Source: Rhodobacteraceae bacterium HTCC2083
GTDB taxonomy: Bacteria > Pseudomonadota > Alphaproteobacteria > Rhodobacterales > Rhodobacteraceae
Length of the DNA stretch: 64,000 nt
Reading direction: 5' to 3'
Assembly: GCA_000156115.1 (NCBI GenBank)
Contig: DS995276.1
Location: 2,006,175 to 2,070,174, forward strand
Position 1 is the first letter of the stretch. Every line of letters begins with the position of its first letter. This document shows, in pieces, positions 27,503 to 36,524 of this stretch. The notes under the pieces are model-generated. The model saw only the letters and a list, made by a program, of their open reading frames with translations. It did no database searches and was not told the origin of the DNA. The position numbers and the translations under genes are program-made.

Positions 27503-28546
27503 ATGACGACGAGATTTATCAAAGGATTGCTCAGTGGTGTCGCGGGTGTTGCGATCATGGCATCTGGCGCGATGGCGCAGGAGGTGACGTTGAAGTTGCA
27601 CCAGTTCTTGCCCGCACAAGCTAACGTTCCGAAACTCATTCTGGACGTTTGGGCGGACAAAATCGAAGCCGCATCCGAGGGTCGCATCAAAGTGGATCGC
27701 TTCCCCTCTATGCAGCTTGGCGGCACGCCACCTGAATTGCTGGACCAAGCGATTGACGGCGTCGCCGACGTCGTCTGGACCGTGGTTGGCTACACGCCGG
27801 GCCGTTTCCCAACGACTGAAGTGTTCGAGCTGCCCTTTATGGTAGAAGACGCGCGCGCGGCGTCTTGTGCGTATTGGACGATGTTCGAAGAGCACATGGA
27901 AGACACCGAATTCAAAGGCGTCAAAATCCTAGGAACATGGGTGCACGGCCCAGGCATGTTCCACACGGCAGATCCTGTGGAGACGCCTGTGGACCTTGAA
28001 GGTATGAAAATTCGTGGCGGATCAAGGCTGGTGAACCAGTTGCTGACACTTGCGGGCGCGACACCAGTTGGCATGCCAGTTCCAGCGGTGCCTGAAGGTC
28101 TGTCCAAAGGCGTGATCGATGGCACTACTATTCCGTGGGAAGTAACCGCGGCTTTGAAAATCCCGGAGTTGGTCGAAAACCATACAGAGTTTGAAGGCCC
28201 CGCGCTTTACAACCTCACGTTCGTTCTTGCGATGAATGAGGGTGTGTTCAACGGAATGTCTGCGGATCTACAGACGATTGTTGAAGACAACAGCGGCATG
28301 AACTTCTCTGTGTTTGCGGGGGGCACGCAATCTGATGCGGATGGTCCTGCGCGCGAAATTGCGGTGGAAATGGGCAACAACATTGTCACTGTCTCCGACA
28401 CCAGTGAGTGGCAAGCGCTGATAAACCCGCTCTATGACACATGGGTTGCGGACATGAAGGGCAAGGGCCTCGACGGTCAGGCGCTGATTGATCAGGCCAA
28501 GGGTCTGATGAGCGGCGAATGTGCCGGCGCAATGGGCAAGATGTAA
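27503..28546 (+). CDS. dctP: TRAP transporter solute-binding protein, DctP family (second system)
   Basis: 347 residues. A signal peptide of 25 residues ends GAMAQE. VTLKLHQFLPAQANVPKLILDVWADKIEAAS and LEGMKIRGGSRLVNQLL are the family motifs, and WEVTAALKIPELVENH follows. It belongs to the TtdA/TakP-like branch that binds 2-oxoacids or lactate-type acids; the exact ligand is not clear. A near-perfect ribosome site, AAGGAGGAA, lies 9 bases before ATG 27503. It is the first gene of the rightward TRAP operon. Confidence 0.9.
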   Translation: MTTRFIKGLLSGVAGVAIMASGAMAQEVTLKLHQFLPAQANVPKLILDVWADKIEAASEGRIKVDRFPSMQLGGTPPELLDQAIDGVADVVWTVVGYTPGRFPTTEVFELPFMVEDARAASCAYWTMFEEHMEDTEFKGVKILGTWVHGPGMFHTADPVETPVDLEGMKIRGGSRLVNQLLTLAGATPVGMPVPAVPEGLSKGVIDGTTIPWEVTAALKIPELVENHTEFEGPALYNLTFVLAMNEGVFNGMSADLQTIVEDNSGMNFSVFAGGTQSDADGPAREIAVEMGNNIVTVSDTSEWQALINPLYDTWVADMKGKGLDGQALIDQAKGLMSGECAGAMGKM

Positions 28547-28564
28547 GTCTTCACGCTAACAAAT

Positions 28565-28593
28565 GCACCGCTGCGTGTTAACGGCTGCGGTGC
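28565..28593 (+). promoter_or_regulatory. Stem-loop between the second dctP and dctQ
   Basis: GCACCGC (28565-28571) pairs with GCGGTGC (28587-28593). It lies between the stop of the solute-binding gene and the small permease gene, the same position as the hairpin in the first TRAP operon. No T-run follows. Confidence 0.5.
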
Positions 28594-28619
28594 GAATGTG
28601 CCTGTCTAGGAGCGCGGCA

Positions 28620-29204
28620 ATGTATCAGTTCATCGATCGCTTTGCCCGCGCGTTCGCGATCTTGGGCGGCATCGTTTTGTCGCTGTTGATTGTGCAAACC
28701 TGTCTGTCCATCGTGGGGCGTTCGATCAACACGATCTTGCACAGCGATGCCGTGCAGGCGAGCGCGCCAGATCTCGCAGAACGTCTTTTGTCGACCGGTG
28801 TCGGCTCAATCAATGGTGCGTTCGAGTTGGTCGAGGCGGGCATGGCCTTCGTCATCTTCGCGTTTTTGCCTCTGTGCCAACTCAAGGGCGCGCATGCTTC
28901 AGTTGATATCTTTACCGCCAAATTACCAGAGCGCGTAAACACACTATTAGGCACAGTGATAGACGTCGTCTTTGCGCTGGTGATCGTTTTGATGAGTTAT
29001 GAATTGGCCCAGGGGATGCTCAGCAAATTACGGACGGGCCAAACCACCTTCATCCTAGAGTTTCCAGTTTGGTGGCCCTATGCGCTGAGCCTCGTCGCGG
29101 CGATTGCGTCGGCTCTTGTTGCGATATACGTGGCCTGGGCACGGGTATTTGAATGGGCCACAGGGCAGATCGTGCTGCCCGTCGAGACGGAGGAGGCGCA
29201 GTGA
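28620..29204 (+). CDS. dctQ: TRAP transporter small permease, DctQ family (second system)
   Basis: 194 residues with four hydrophobic segments. It is longer than the first DctQ: a hydrophilic insert (INTILHSDAVQASAPDLAERL) lies between the first and second segments. FVIFAFLPLCQLKGAHASVDIF is the conserved core. ATG 28620 follows TAGGAG; the frame to 28563 includes the hairpin and is not likely. The stop overlaps the GTG of dctM by four bases. Confidence 0.82.
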   Translation: MYQFIDRFARAFAILGGIVLSLLIVQTCLSIVGRSINTILHSDAVQASAPDLAERLLSTGVGSINGAFELVEAGMAFVIFAFLPLCQLKGAHASVDIFTAKLPERVNTLLGTVIDVVFALVIVLMSYELAQGMLSKLRTGQTTFILEFPVWWPYALSLVAAIASALVAIYVAWARVFEWATGQIVLPVETEEAQ

Positions 29205-30697
29205 GTGACATCACCATCGGCTTGCTGTCGTTTCCTGCGCTGCTGTTCCTAATTTTCTTGCGGGTTCCTATCGGATTGGCAATGTTTTTGGCGGGTCTCG
29301 TGGGCCTCACAATCGTGTCTGGTGACACGACATTGGCGTTTGCGCGGCTCAAGTCTGAAACCTTCACGACCTTCTCGAGCTATTCGCTCTCAATTATTCC
29401 GATGTTCCTGTTGATGGGCCATTTCGCGACCCTCGGCGGGATGAGCCAAGCGTTGTTCAAAGCCGCTGAAAGTTTCCTTGGGCATCGAAAGGGCGGTGTT
29501 GCGATGGCAGCAGTCGGGGCTTGCGCCGGCTTTGGGGCGATCTGTGGGTCTTCGCTGGCCACAGCCGCCACGATGAGTAGGGTCGCTTTGCCAGAGCTGC
29601 GCAGATATGGCTATTCGGGCGGCTTCTCGACAGCTACTCTCGCGGCGGGGGGGACGCTTGGCATTCTGATACCGCCCTCAATCGTGTTGGTGATCTATGC
29701 GATCCTGACAGAACAAAACATCGCCAAACTCTTCCTCGCGGCATTCATTCCCGGTATTCTTGCAGCACTCGGCTACATGTTAACAATTTCCATTTATGTG
29801 CGGTTGCACCCCGCCTCTGCAGGGACGCGACCACGCGTTACCTACGCCGAACGCCTGAAAGCGCTTATCGCGGTTTGGCCTGTCTTGCTGGTCTTCGTGG
29901 CCGTCGTGGGCGGTATATATCAAGGCTGGTTTACGCCCACGGAGGGTGCCGCGGTTGGGGCATTCGGCACGGGGCTTATCGCGTTTCTGGGTGGCGGGCT
30001 CACACGCCATACGCTGTCGGAGAGTTTCTATGTGACGGCGCGCTCCACGGCGATGATCTTTTTCATCGTGCTTGGCGCGGCCTTTTACAACGGCTTCCTC
30101 GCGCTCACGCAATTACCACAAGAAGCGGCGGCCTGGGTGAGTGCAAGCGGTTTCAGCCCGTGGACCATTTTGCTTATTATCTTGGTGTTCTATCTGCTGC
30201 TTGGCTGTTTGATGGACAGCTTGTCGATGATCCTGCTTACTATCCCAATTTTTTGGCCCATCGTGCAGGAACTTGATTTCAACCTTGTCAGCATGGTTGA
30301 TCTGCAAGCCGCGCGTTTGGATGGGATGATCGCTGGGGGAAAGGAAATCCCTGCGGTGTTGCTAAGTGAGGCGCAAGCGATGCTCGCCAACGGCCAAGAG
30401 TTGAGCCGGGAAATGACCCGTGAGATCAAGCTGCGGGGTGTTTCTGAGGGTGCCCTCAATCGCGTCAACATTGAACGGACTGCGATCTGGTTCGGCATTC
30501 TAGTGTTGATCGTTGTTGAAGTCGGTCTTATTACGCCACCCGTCGGCATGAACCTGTTCGTGATCAACGCGATGGATCGCAAGACGTCGATGGTCGACAC
30601 TTACATAGCGGTTTTGTATTTTGTGTGCTCCGATTTGGTGCGTGTGATCTTGCTTGTCGTTTTTCCGATCATCACACTGATATTGCTGCCCATATAG
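29201..30697 (+). CDS. dctM: TRAP transporter large permease, DctM family, with a 66-residue insertion
   Basis: 498 residues from GTG 29201 (GTGA overlap with dctQ). The usual DctM motifs are present: SIIPMFLLMGHFATLGGMSQALFKAA, GAICGSSLATAATMSRVALPEL, LGILIPPSIVLVIYA. Normal DctM proteins have about 430 residues. The excess is one block at about residues 362-427, polar and helical, inserted between PIFWPIVQELDFN and AIWFGILVLIVVEVGL, which are contiguous in other members. The insert is expected at a loop between two late membrane segments. Ligand unknown. Confidence 0.88.
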   Translation: MSDITIGLLSFPALLFLIFLRVPIGLAMFLAGLVGLTIVSGDTTLAFARLKSETFTTFSSYSLSIIPMFLLMGHFATLGGMSQALFKAAESFLGHRKGGVAMAAVGACAGFGAICGSSLATAATMSRVALPELRRYGYSGGFSTATLAAGGTLGILIPPSIVLVIYAILTEQNIAKLFLAAFIPGILAALGYMLTISIYVRLHPASAGTRPRVTYAERLKALIAVWPVLLVFVAVVGGIYQGWFTPTEGAAVGAFGTGLIAFLGGGLTRHTLSESFYVTARSTAMIFFIVLGAAFYNGFLALTQLPQEAAAWVSASGFSPWTILLIILVFYLLLGCLMDSLSMILLTIPIFWPIVQELDFNLVSMVDLQAARLDGMIAGGKEIPAVLLSEAQAMLANGQELSREMTREIKLRGVSEGALNRVNIERTAIWFGILVLIVVEVGLITPPVGMNLFVINAMDRKTSMVDTYIAVLYFVCSDLVRVILLVVFPIITLILLPI

Positions 30698-30724
30698 ACG
30701 AAACATGAAAGAGGAACTTTAGCG

Positions 30725-31489
30725 ATGAATATTGAAGGACAGGTTGCCCTTGTCTCAGGTGGTGCCAGTGGGCTTGGTGAAGCAACGGCACGCCATCTGG
30801 CGTCACTTGGCGCAGATGTTACTATCTTGGATCGCGATGGCGAGCGCGCAGCGCAGGTTGCGGCGGAAATCAGCGGGTATTCGCAACAGTGTGACATTAC
30901 CGAAGAAGAGGCTGTTGCTGCAGGTGTAACATCTACGATGGCGCGTTTTGGGCAAGCGCCGCGTATCGTGGTGAACTGCGCTGGCATCGGTATCGCCGCG
31001 CGAATTGTTGGACGCGAAGGCAAGGTCTCGACACCGCTTTTTCGACAAGTAATCGAGGTTAATCTATTCGGCACTTACAATGTGATGACCTATGCGGCGC
31101 AAGCGATGATGGATCTGCCACCGCTTGAAACTGGCGAGCGCGGCGTGATTATCAACACAGCATCTGCCGCTTACGAGGACGGGCAGATCGGTCAATCCGC
31201 TTATGCGGCCTCAAAGGGGGCAATAGCCTCGATGGCTTTGCCTGCGGCGCGTGAGTTTGCGAAGATGGGTGTGCGTGTCATGACGATTGCGCCAGGGCTT
31301 TTTCACACGCCGATGATGGAAGGGCTGCCGCCTGAAACGGTCGAGGGCATTGTTGCGAATATTCCTTTTCCGCACCGTTTGGGCCAACCCGAGGAATATG
31401 CACATCTTGCGGCTGATATCGCGCGCAATGCTTACCTGAATGGTACGGTGATCCGCTTGGACGGTGCTGTGCGCTTGCCACCGAAATGA
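30725..31489 (+). CDS. Short-chain dehydrogenase, 3-hydroxyacyl-CoA dehydrogenase type II-like
   Basis: 254 residues. VSGGASGLGEATARHL is the NAD-binding glycine motif, DRDG after the second strand favours NAD, NCAGIG follows, INTASAAY holds the catalytic Ser and YAASKGA the Tyr-Lys pair. The overall wording (the AYEDGQIGQ segment and HTPMMEGLPPE) matches the HSD17B10 / 3-hydroxy-2-methylbutyryl-CoA dehydrogenase group. It follows the second TRAP operon by 27 bases and overlaps the thioesterase gene by 4, so import and beta-oxidation-like degradation of one acid are probably linked. Confidence 0.82.
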   Translation: MNIEGQVALVSGGASGLGEATARHLASLGADVTILDRDGERAAQVAAEISGYSQQCDITEEEAVAAGVTSTMARFGQAPRIVVNCAGIGIAARIVGREGKVSTPLFRQVIEVNLFGTYNVMTYAAQAMMDLPPLETGERGVIINTASAAYEDGQIGQSAYAASKGAIASMALPAAREFAKMGVRVMTIAPGLFHTPMMEGLPPETVEGIVANIPFPHRLGQPEEYAHLAADIARNAYLNGTVIRLDGAVRLPPK

Positions 31490-31938
31490 GTCAAGTGAGA
31501 CCGACGACTATGGAACACCGTCCTACTGATACTTTTGAACATTCTGTGCGCATTGGATGGGGTGACTGCGATCCAGCCAAGATTGCATATACAGGGCGTT
31601 TGCCTTGGTTCGCATTAGAGGCGATCAATGCGTGGTGGGAAGATAAATTTGACGGTGACGGTTGGTTCCAGATGGAGTTTGATCGCAATGTGAACACGCC
31701 TTTCGTGCGCCTTGAGATGGATTTTGTCTCGCCTGTCACGCCACGCCATCGGTTGATTTGTCATGTTTGGCCGGTGAAGTTAGGGGAGACGTCCATCGCG
31801 TTTCGCGTTGATGGGGATCAGGATGGCAAGCTGTGTTTCTCAACCCGCACGGTGAGCGTCTTTATCCAAGCTGATGAATTTCGAAAAATGCCACCACCTG
31901 ATGATATGCGCCACATTATTGAAGCGCAAATTCCTTAA
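31486..31938 (+). CDS. Acyl-CoA thioesterase, 4-hydroxybenzoyl-CoA thioesterase-like
   Basis: 150 residues of hot-dog fold. GWGDCDPAKIAYTGRLPWFALEAINAWW has the catalytic Asp and the tyrosine-containing helix of the 4-HBT family. The segment TPFVRLEMDFVSPVTPRHRL and the C-terminal strand follow. It would hydrolyse an aromatic or branched acyl-CoA; the exact substrate is unknown. It overlaps the SDR gene by 4 bases and is probably co-expressed. An ATG at 31510 is an alternative start that would remove the first eight residues. Confidence 0.8.
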   Translation: MSQVRPTTMEHRPTDTFEHSVRIGWGDCDPAKIAYTGRLPWFALEAINAWWEDKFDGDGWFQMEFDRNVNTPFVRLEMDFVSPVTPRHRLICHVWPVKLGETSIAFRVDGDQDGKLCFSTRTVSVFIQADEFRKMPPPDDMRHIIEAQIP

Positions 31939-32025
31939 GATGCGTGAAAGAGGAAGATTGTGCTACGTGTCGAGCGAACCAAGCGGGCACCATATTCAGA
32001 ACCCTGTCGAAAACGTATTGGACCT

Positions 32026-32533
32026 ATGACCATCCGCTTGCTTCGCACTTTGATCGCCGCCGCAGATGCGCGCATCTTTAGTGAGGCCGCGGATATAGTT
32101 CATGTCACCCATGCCGCAGTCAGCCAGAAAATGCAGGCGCTTGAAGCTGATCTTGGCGTGACTTTGTTTGATCGCACGACACGAACATCCAAGCTCACAC
32201 CCGTGCGTTTCAAGTCATCGAGAAAGCACGAGACGTTGTGAATGACTACGACACGCTTGTGAGCTCTGCTCTGGGGGATGGTGGGTTGAGCGGTGTGATC
32301 AAGCTTGGCGTTTTGCGGACCACTTTGACTGGGTTGACGCCTCGGGCGATGGCGATTCTGAAAGCCAAGTTTCCTGAGATGGGTTTGCACATTAAGCTGG
32401 GCCTCACCGCGACTTTGCTAGCTGATCTCGAGCGCGGAACTCTGGATGCGGCGATTGTAACGAAGCCGATCCTTATGCCCGTCGGGGCCGTATCTCGTGA
32501 TCTCACTCAAGAGCCCATGCGCTTGATCATCGC
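32026..32533 (+). pseudogene. LysR-family regulator remnant, frameshifted and cut
   Basis: From ATG 32026 the helix-turn-helix domain reads [55 protein letters not shown]. At about 32203-32206 the frame is lost: [26 protein letters not shown] continues in the next frame, which fits a one-base deletion. The substrate domain reads to about EPMRLIIA and is then replaced by a RidA-like sequence at 32534. About half of the substrate domain is missing. It is the first of three fused remnants. Confidence 0.85.
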
Positions 32534-32854
32534 GGTAAGACTGTCCGGCTTCGTGGCCAATGCCTGCAAAACTTTGACGATGCGGTAAATATTATGAGCC
32601 ATGACCCTGTGAAGCAACCTCATAAGGTTATGCAAAACATCCGCGAGTTGATTGAAGAAGCGGTTGGTTCCATGGGGCATTTTGTCAAAGTTGTGGTCTA
32701 CATCACGGACGTGCGTCACCGCGAAGATGTGTACCGCACAATGGGCGAATATATCAAAGGGGTGCACCCAGTCTCGACGGGGTTGGTGGTGCAAACGCCG
32801 GCGCGGCCCGAACGGTTGGTTGAAATTGATATTACGGCAGTGATCCCAGAATGA
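32534..32854 (+). pseudogene. RidA/YjgF-family remnant
   Basis: The frame through 32854 reads GKTVRLRGQC, QNFDDAVN, PHKVMQNIRELIEEA, MGHFVKVVVYITDVRHRED and HPVSTGLVVQ, a RidA-family body. Its first 15 or so residues are missing and replaced by the end of the LysR remnant. An ATG at 32594 opens an 86-codon frame, but that would lack the first strand and the substrate-site region. RidA proteins deaminate reactive enamines and imines. Confidence 0.75.
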
Positions 32855-33332
32855 CGTCTACAGTATCCCTTACTCGACGGTTCACATTGGTCAAATCGAG
32901 GGTGGGCACGCGTTGAATATCGTGCCCGCCGAGTGCGTGCTGGAGATGGAGTTCCGTCATCCGAGTGAAGCGCCAGCACGTCAGCTGCTGTCGGAGTTTG
33001 AGGGCATTGCGAAACGTGTCAGAACATCATTTCCGAACGCTAAGCCAATCACTGTGAACTAGATCAACGCATACCCACGCCTGAACACGGATCCCGCGAA
33101 TAGCGCGGTCACCCTGGCCTGTGAATTGGCGGATGGCGCGTCTGCTACCAAGGTGTCTTTTGGAACTGAAGCAGGCTTTTTTGCGGAGCTGGGATTAAGC
33201 ACAGTCGTCATCGGACCGGGTGATATGGCATCGGATGGGCATAAGCCAGATGAAGGCATATCCAAGTCGGAATTGATCGCGTGTTGTGTGATGATGGACA
33301 ACATTTTGAACACGCTGACCACAGACGGTTAA
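32853..33332 (+). pseudogene. M20-family deacetylase/peptidase C-terminal remnant
   Basis: The sequence from 32853 reads VHIGQIEGGHALNIVPAECV and EFRHPSEAPARQL, the middle of an ArgE/DapE-type M20 protein, then meets TAG at 33060-33062 in frame, and continues INAYPRL, VSFGTEAGFFAELGLSTVVIGPG, HKPDEG to a natural stop. The catalytic N-terminal half is missing. The break with the RidA remnant is at the RidA stop. Acetylornithine deacetylase-like function in the ancestor is inferred from the motifs. Confidence 0.85.
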
Positions 33333-34441
33333 TCGAGCAGCTCCGCGTCTTGCTGTGCCAACCAAAGCTGAAAATCGCGGATCGTGCCTTCGAAATCATC
33401 GCCTGCCAAAGGACCCGATTGCGCATGTTGAGAGCGTAGCGCGATTTGCATTTTCTCCAGTTTTTCGCGGTCTTCTGTGTTGACCTCTTCCCAGAGCTGA
33501 ATGCGCTCTTGAATTGTTGCTGCGTCCAGATCGTCGCCGTAAACCGACATCGTCCATTTGACGCGGATCTTTTCCGCAGAAATCGGGAAGATCGACAAGG
33601 ACACCAACAGACTTGCCGCCTGACTGGCCACTTGCGTGGGAAAGCGTGCGAATAAGGTGGATCGATGGCGCTCTGCATCGCTGAGACCTGCGGCACCCTT
33701 GCCTCGCCGTGCGGCGGTTTCCGGATAATTCGCCATATAGGATGTAAATCCTGGCCCTGATGCAGATTTCTTAGCTAAGCCCGTTGGTGTGTAGTCGTGC
33801 AGCGTTTGAGGGTGCACAACAGAGAGGTGATAGCCTTCCATAAAATTCTCAACGAGGCACTTCCAGTTGGTGTGCCAGACCTCTTCTGCCACATGGACCA
33901 GTCTGAATGTGTCAGATTTATAGGGCTCTAACAACGCATCCAAGGTTTCGGCTTCGTTGGAAAATGGTGCAGCTTCAGCATCAAGGCTACAATAAATAAA
34001 GCCGTTCCAAAGTTGGATGTTGTAGCTGTGCAACCGGCAAGAACTGGCATCAAAGCCCTTGTTTTCCATACGAGTGGCGCGCAGTAAAGCACCGTCGCGG
34101 CCATACATCCATGCATGATACGAACAAACAAATCGTTTAACGTTGCCACGCCCTTCGGCCAGCGGCATGCCGCGATGACGGCACACATTGGCGAGCACAC
34201 GAACGACGCCGTCATCGCCACGCACAATGATCAGTGGTTCTTCCAGCAGCTGAACGGTGAAGAAATCGCCTGCCTCGGGCACTTCGTCTTGGCGGCCCAA
34301 ACAGTGCCAACCTTTTTGGAGCACCGTTTTCTTTTCCCAATCAAAACGTTCGGCGGAGGTGTAAAAAATACCAGGTAGACCCATCGGACTGTCAGCAGGC
34401 AAGGCTGCAAGAGATTGCAAAATCGGCCTGAGATCAGTCAT
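33329..34441 (-). CDS. Rieske-type aromatic/N-demethylating oxygenase, alpha subunit
   Basis: 370 residues. The Rieske 2Fe-2S site is CRHRGMPL, a 17-residue spacing, and CSYHAWMY. The mononuclear iron site is ENFMEGYHLSVVH. This class of about 370-residue proteins includes demethylases of betaines and amino acids as well as ring hydroxylases, so the substrate is open. No reductase or beta subunit lies nearby. It sits 15 bases after the second Rieske gene and shares the strand with it, so the two form one operon. Its stop overlaps the M20 remnant end. Confidence 0.82.
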   Translation of the reverse strand: MTDLRPILQSLAALPADSPMGLPGIFYTSAERFDWEKKTVLQKGWHCLGRQDEVPEAGDFFTVQLLEEPLIIVRGDDGVVRVLANVCRHRGMPLAEGRGNVKRFVCSYHAWMYGRDGALLRATRMENKGFDASSCRLHSYNIQLWNGFIYCSLDAEAAPFSNEAETLDALLEPYKSDTFRLVHVAEEVWHTNWKCLVENFMEGYHLSVVHPQTLHDYTPTGLAKKSASGPGFTSYMANYPETAARRGKGAAGLSDAERHRSTLFARFPTQVASQAASLLVSLSIFPISAEKIRVKWTMSVYGDDLDAATIQERIQLWEEVNTEDREKLEKMQIALRSQHAQSGPLAGDDFEGTIRDFQLWLAQQDAELLD

Positions 34442-34456
34442 TGTACCCTCCTGCGG

Positions 34457-35596
34457 CTAGCGCGTGTGTTGATCCACTTTCGCCATCAAATACTGTGCGA
34501 AATCGTAGTTTGGGCGTTCGAGATGGGACAGGTGACCAGGTTTTGCCAAGCCTGAAGATAGACCGTTGAAGACCTTCTCTGTACAACCGCGATCCTCGAT
34601 ATTTACATCATCCAAGAGCGCCTTGAGGTCGGTGAAATTCTGAGAGGCATCCGCGTCCTCGCTATAGTCATCCGACATGCCGCCACCAAAGCGGATATGC
34701 ACTTGACCAGGACCTTTAGGATGCAGGCTAAGATACCAGAAATAGCCAGGGGTCAGTGTGATCAGCAGCGACGGGTAGATAGCCAGTAGAAAGGTCGTGC
34801 GCCGTTCGTCGCCCCTGAGGCGCGTGTTGGTGTCATGCGCCATCGCGATTCTCAGCGTCTCGTCTTTGAGGATTGTGTGATAATTGAACGCCGTGAGGCC
34901 GGGGGGGCAGACCATGTCTTCAAGCTTGGAAAGCCCGCCAATAGTGCCCGCGTGACAAACAGGCAAATGATAGCTTTCCATGAAATTCTCGGCGAGCACT
35001 TTCCAGTTGGTGTCCCACACATGCTCTTCATAAAAGACCTCTGTGTAGTTGGTCATGTCGTAGCCAGCGATCATCTCTTCGACCTCGCCTAATTGCTCCG
35101 CGACGGCGGGGACGTCTTCATTCAGCGTGATAAACACCCAACCGAGCCATTCTTCGCAGCGTACTTTAGGAAGCTTGTATTGATCTTTGCAAAACCCCTC
35201 GTTCAAGCTCATCGCAGGTGCGCCGCGTAAGGAGCCATCCAGATTATAGGTCCACGCATGATAAGGGCAGACGATAGAGCGCGCGTTGCCACGCCCGTGC
35301 AACAGCGTGGACATGCGGTGCAGGCATACATTCGATAGGCCACGCAAAGTGCCTTGGCCATCGCGCATCACCAGAACGGGCTGACCCGCAAGTTCGCAAG
35401 TGGTATAGTCCCCCGCATTCGCAAGGCCATCGGCGCGGCCAACACAGAACCAATCCTTGGCGAAGATGCTTTCTAGTTCGAGGTCCGCGAACTCTTGTGT
35501 TGTGTAAACCTCGGGCGGCATCGCGCGTGCGCTTTCAAACGGCTGCGCTGCGTTCGCGCGCAAGGCATCAACCGGATTTAAACTTTTGTTCGCCAT
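34457..35596 (-). CDS. Rieske-type oxygenase alpha subunit (paired)
   Basis: 379 residues from ATG 35596. The Rieske motifs are CLHRMSTLLHGRG and CPYHAWTY, and the mononuclear site is ENFMESYHLPVCH. Similar overall to the neighbouring Rieske protein (AKDWFCVGRADGLANAGDY and KDWFCVG-type opening), so the two probably arose by duplication or act as a pair. The upstream in-frame extension to 35749 runs across the promoter gap and is unlikely. A monooxygenase or demethylase role is suggested by the family; the substrate is not known. Confidence 0.82.
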   Translation of the reverse strand: MANKSLNPVDALRANAAQPFESARAMPPEVYTTQEFADLELESIFAKDWFCVGRADGLANAGDYTTCELAGQPVLVMRDGQGTLRGLSNVCLHRMSTLLHGRGNARSIVCPYHAWTYNLDGSLRGAPAMSLNEGFCKDQYKLPKVRCEEWLGWVFITLNEDVPAVAEQLGEVEEMIAGYDMTNYTEVFYEEHVWDTNWKVLAENFMESYHLPVCHAGTIGGLSKLEDMVCPPGLTAFNYHTILKDETLRIAMAHDTNTRLRGDERRTTFLLAIYPSLLITLTPGYFWYLSLHPKGPGQVHIRFGGGMSDDYSEDADASQNFTDLKALLDDVNIEDRGCTEKVFNGLSSGLAKPGHLSHLERPNYDFAQYLMAKVDQHTR

Positions 35597-35739
35597 GGCT
35601 TGTCTTTTCTCGGGGGGGGTGGTTTCGAAGTCATCGAAGCAAAGTTTTGTCCCTTGTGACCGCCAGAAAACGACAGTGGATCGCGAAGAGGTCGGGAATT
35701 GAACATTTTGCTGGGCGAACTTTGGGAGTGCTGAAAGCA

Positions 35740-36432
35740 ATGCGCACATTAATTATAGGCGGTGGGGTGTCCGGCTTTGCGCTAGCGGAAGCGTTAGAAG
35801 CGCAGGGGCGTGATTACTTGTTAGTCGAGGCGCGTGGCCGATTTGGTGGACGCATCCAGACGCATCCAGACGCAGCAATTTGAGGGTGCGGAGTTTGATA
35901 TGGGCCCTGCCTGTTTCTGGCGGGGACAGCCGCGTATCGCCGTACAGGTGAAACGGTTTGGGCTGGCTGTGCTTGAGCAATACAGCACAGGTTTGCAAAC
36001 GGTTGAGGATGGGCAAGGACGTGTGCAGCAGGTGCGTGGTTTCGCATCAATGCAAGGTTCATTGCGGCTTGAGGGTGGATTGAGCGTCTTGACGAGACGC
36101 TTGGCTGACACACTTCCTGACGCGCGCAAACGTTTGAATACGCAGGTCGAAGGGCTTTGCCGTGAAGATGGTCAACTCGTAGCGCATCTGGTTGGTGGTG
36201 AAACCCTTGAGGCTGATCAGGTTATCTCGGCACTGCCAATGCGTGTCCCCGCAAATCTGAAATTTGAGCCTGCACTGAAATACACTACAATCGCGGCGAT
36301 GCAGGGCGTTTCGACATGGATGGCATGTGGGCGGGCAGGTTGCATTTTGCGGGAACGGAAGTCGCGCCAGAATTTGGTGGCTTCATCGAGGGGACTTTGG
36401 AAGCCGCTGAGGCGGTTTTGCGCAAGCTTTAA
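35740..36432 (+). pseudogene. Flavin amine oxidase remnant
   Basis: From ATG 35740, RTLIIGGGVSGFALAEALEAQGRDYLLVEARGRFGGRIQT is the FAD-binding start of a monoamine oxidase-type protein. A 10-base tandem duplication at 35851-35870 then shifts the frame; QQFEGAEFDMGPACFW continues in the next frame to LKFEPALKYTTIAAMQGVSTWMA. Most of the substrate domain is absent, and the C-terminal part GRLHFAGTEVAPEFGGF through LRKL reads in a third frame to TAA 36430-36432. At about 230 codons it is half the normal length. Confidence 0.88.
35851..35870 (+). repeat. 10-base tandem duplication causing a frameshift
   Basis: CGCATCCAGA occurs twice in a row. Deleting one copy restores the reading frame of the amine oxidase (GGRIQTQQFEGAEF), so the duplication is the lesion. 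Confidence 0.9.
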
Positions 36433-36524
36433 GGTCCTGGCAAAAATTGAACCGGTAAAGTCGTTTTCCGCACAGACGCTTGAGTGAGAGGTTGCTTATG
36501 CTTCTTTGAAGAAGAGGATAGAGC

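Noticed and set aside
32594..32854. Small intact RidA-like gene
   Set aside because: Homology extends upstream of the ATG in the same frame to 32534 and the first strand is missing, so it is a remnant.
35834..36487. Intact 217-codon oxidoreductase frame
   Set aside because: It is the middle of a frameshifted amine oxidase; its N-terminus and C-terminus read in other frames.
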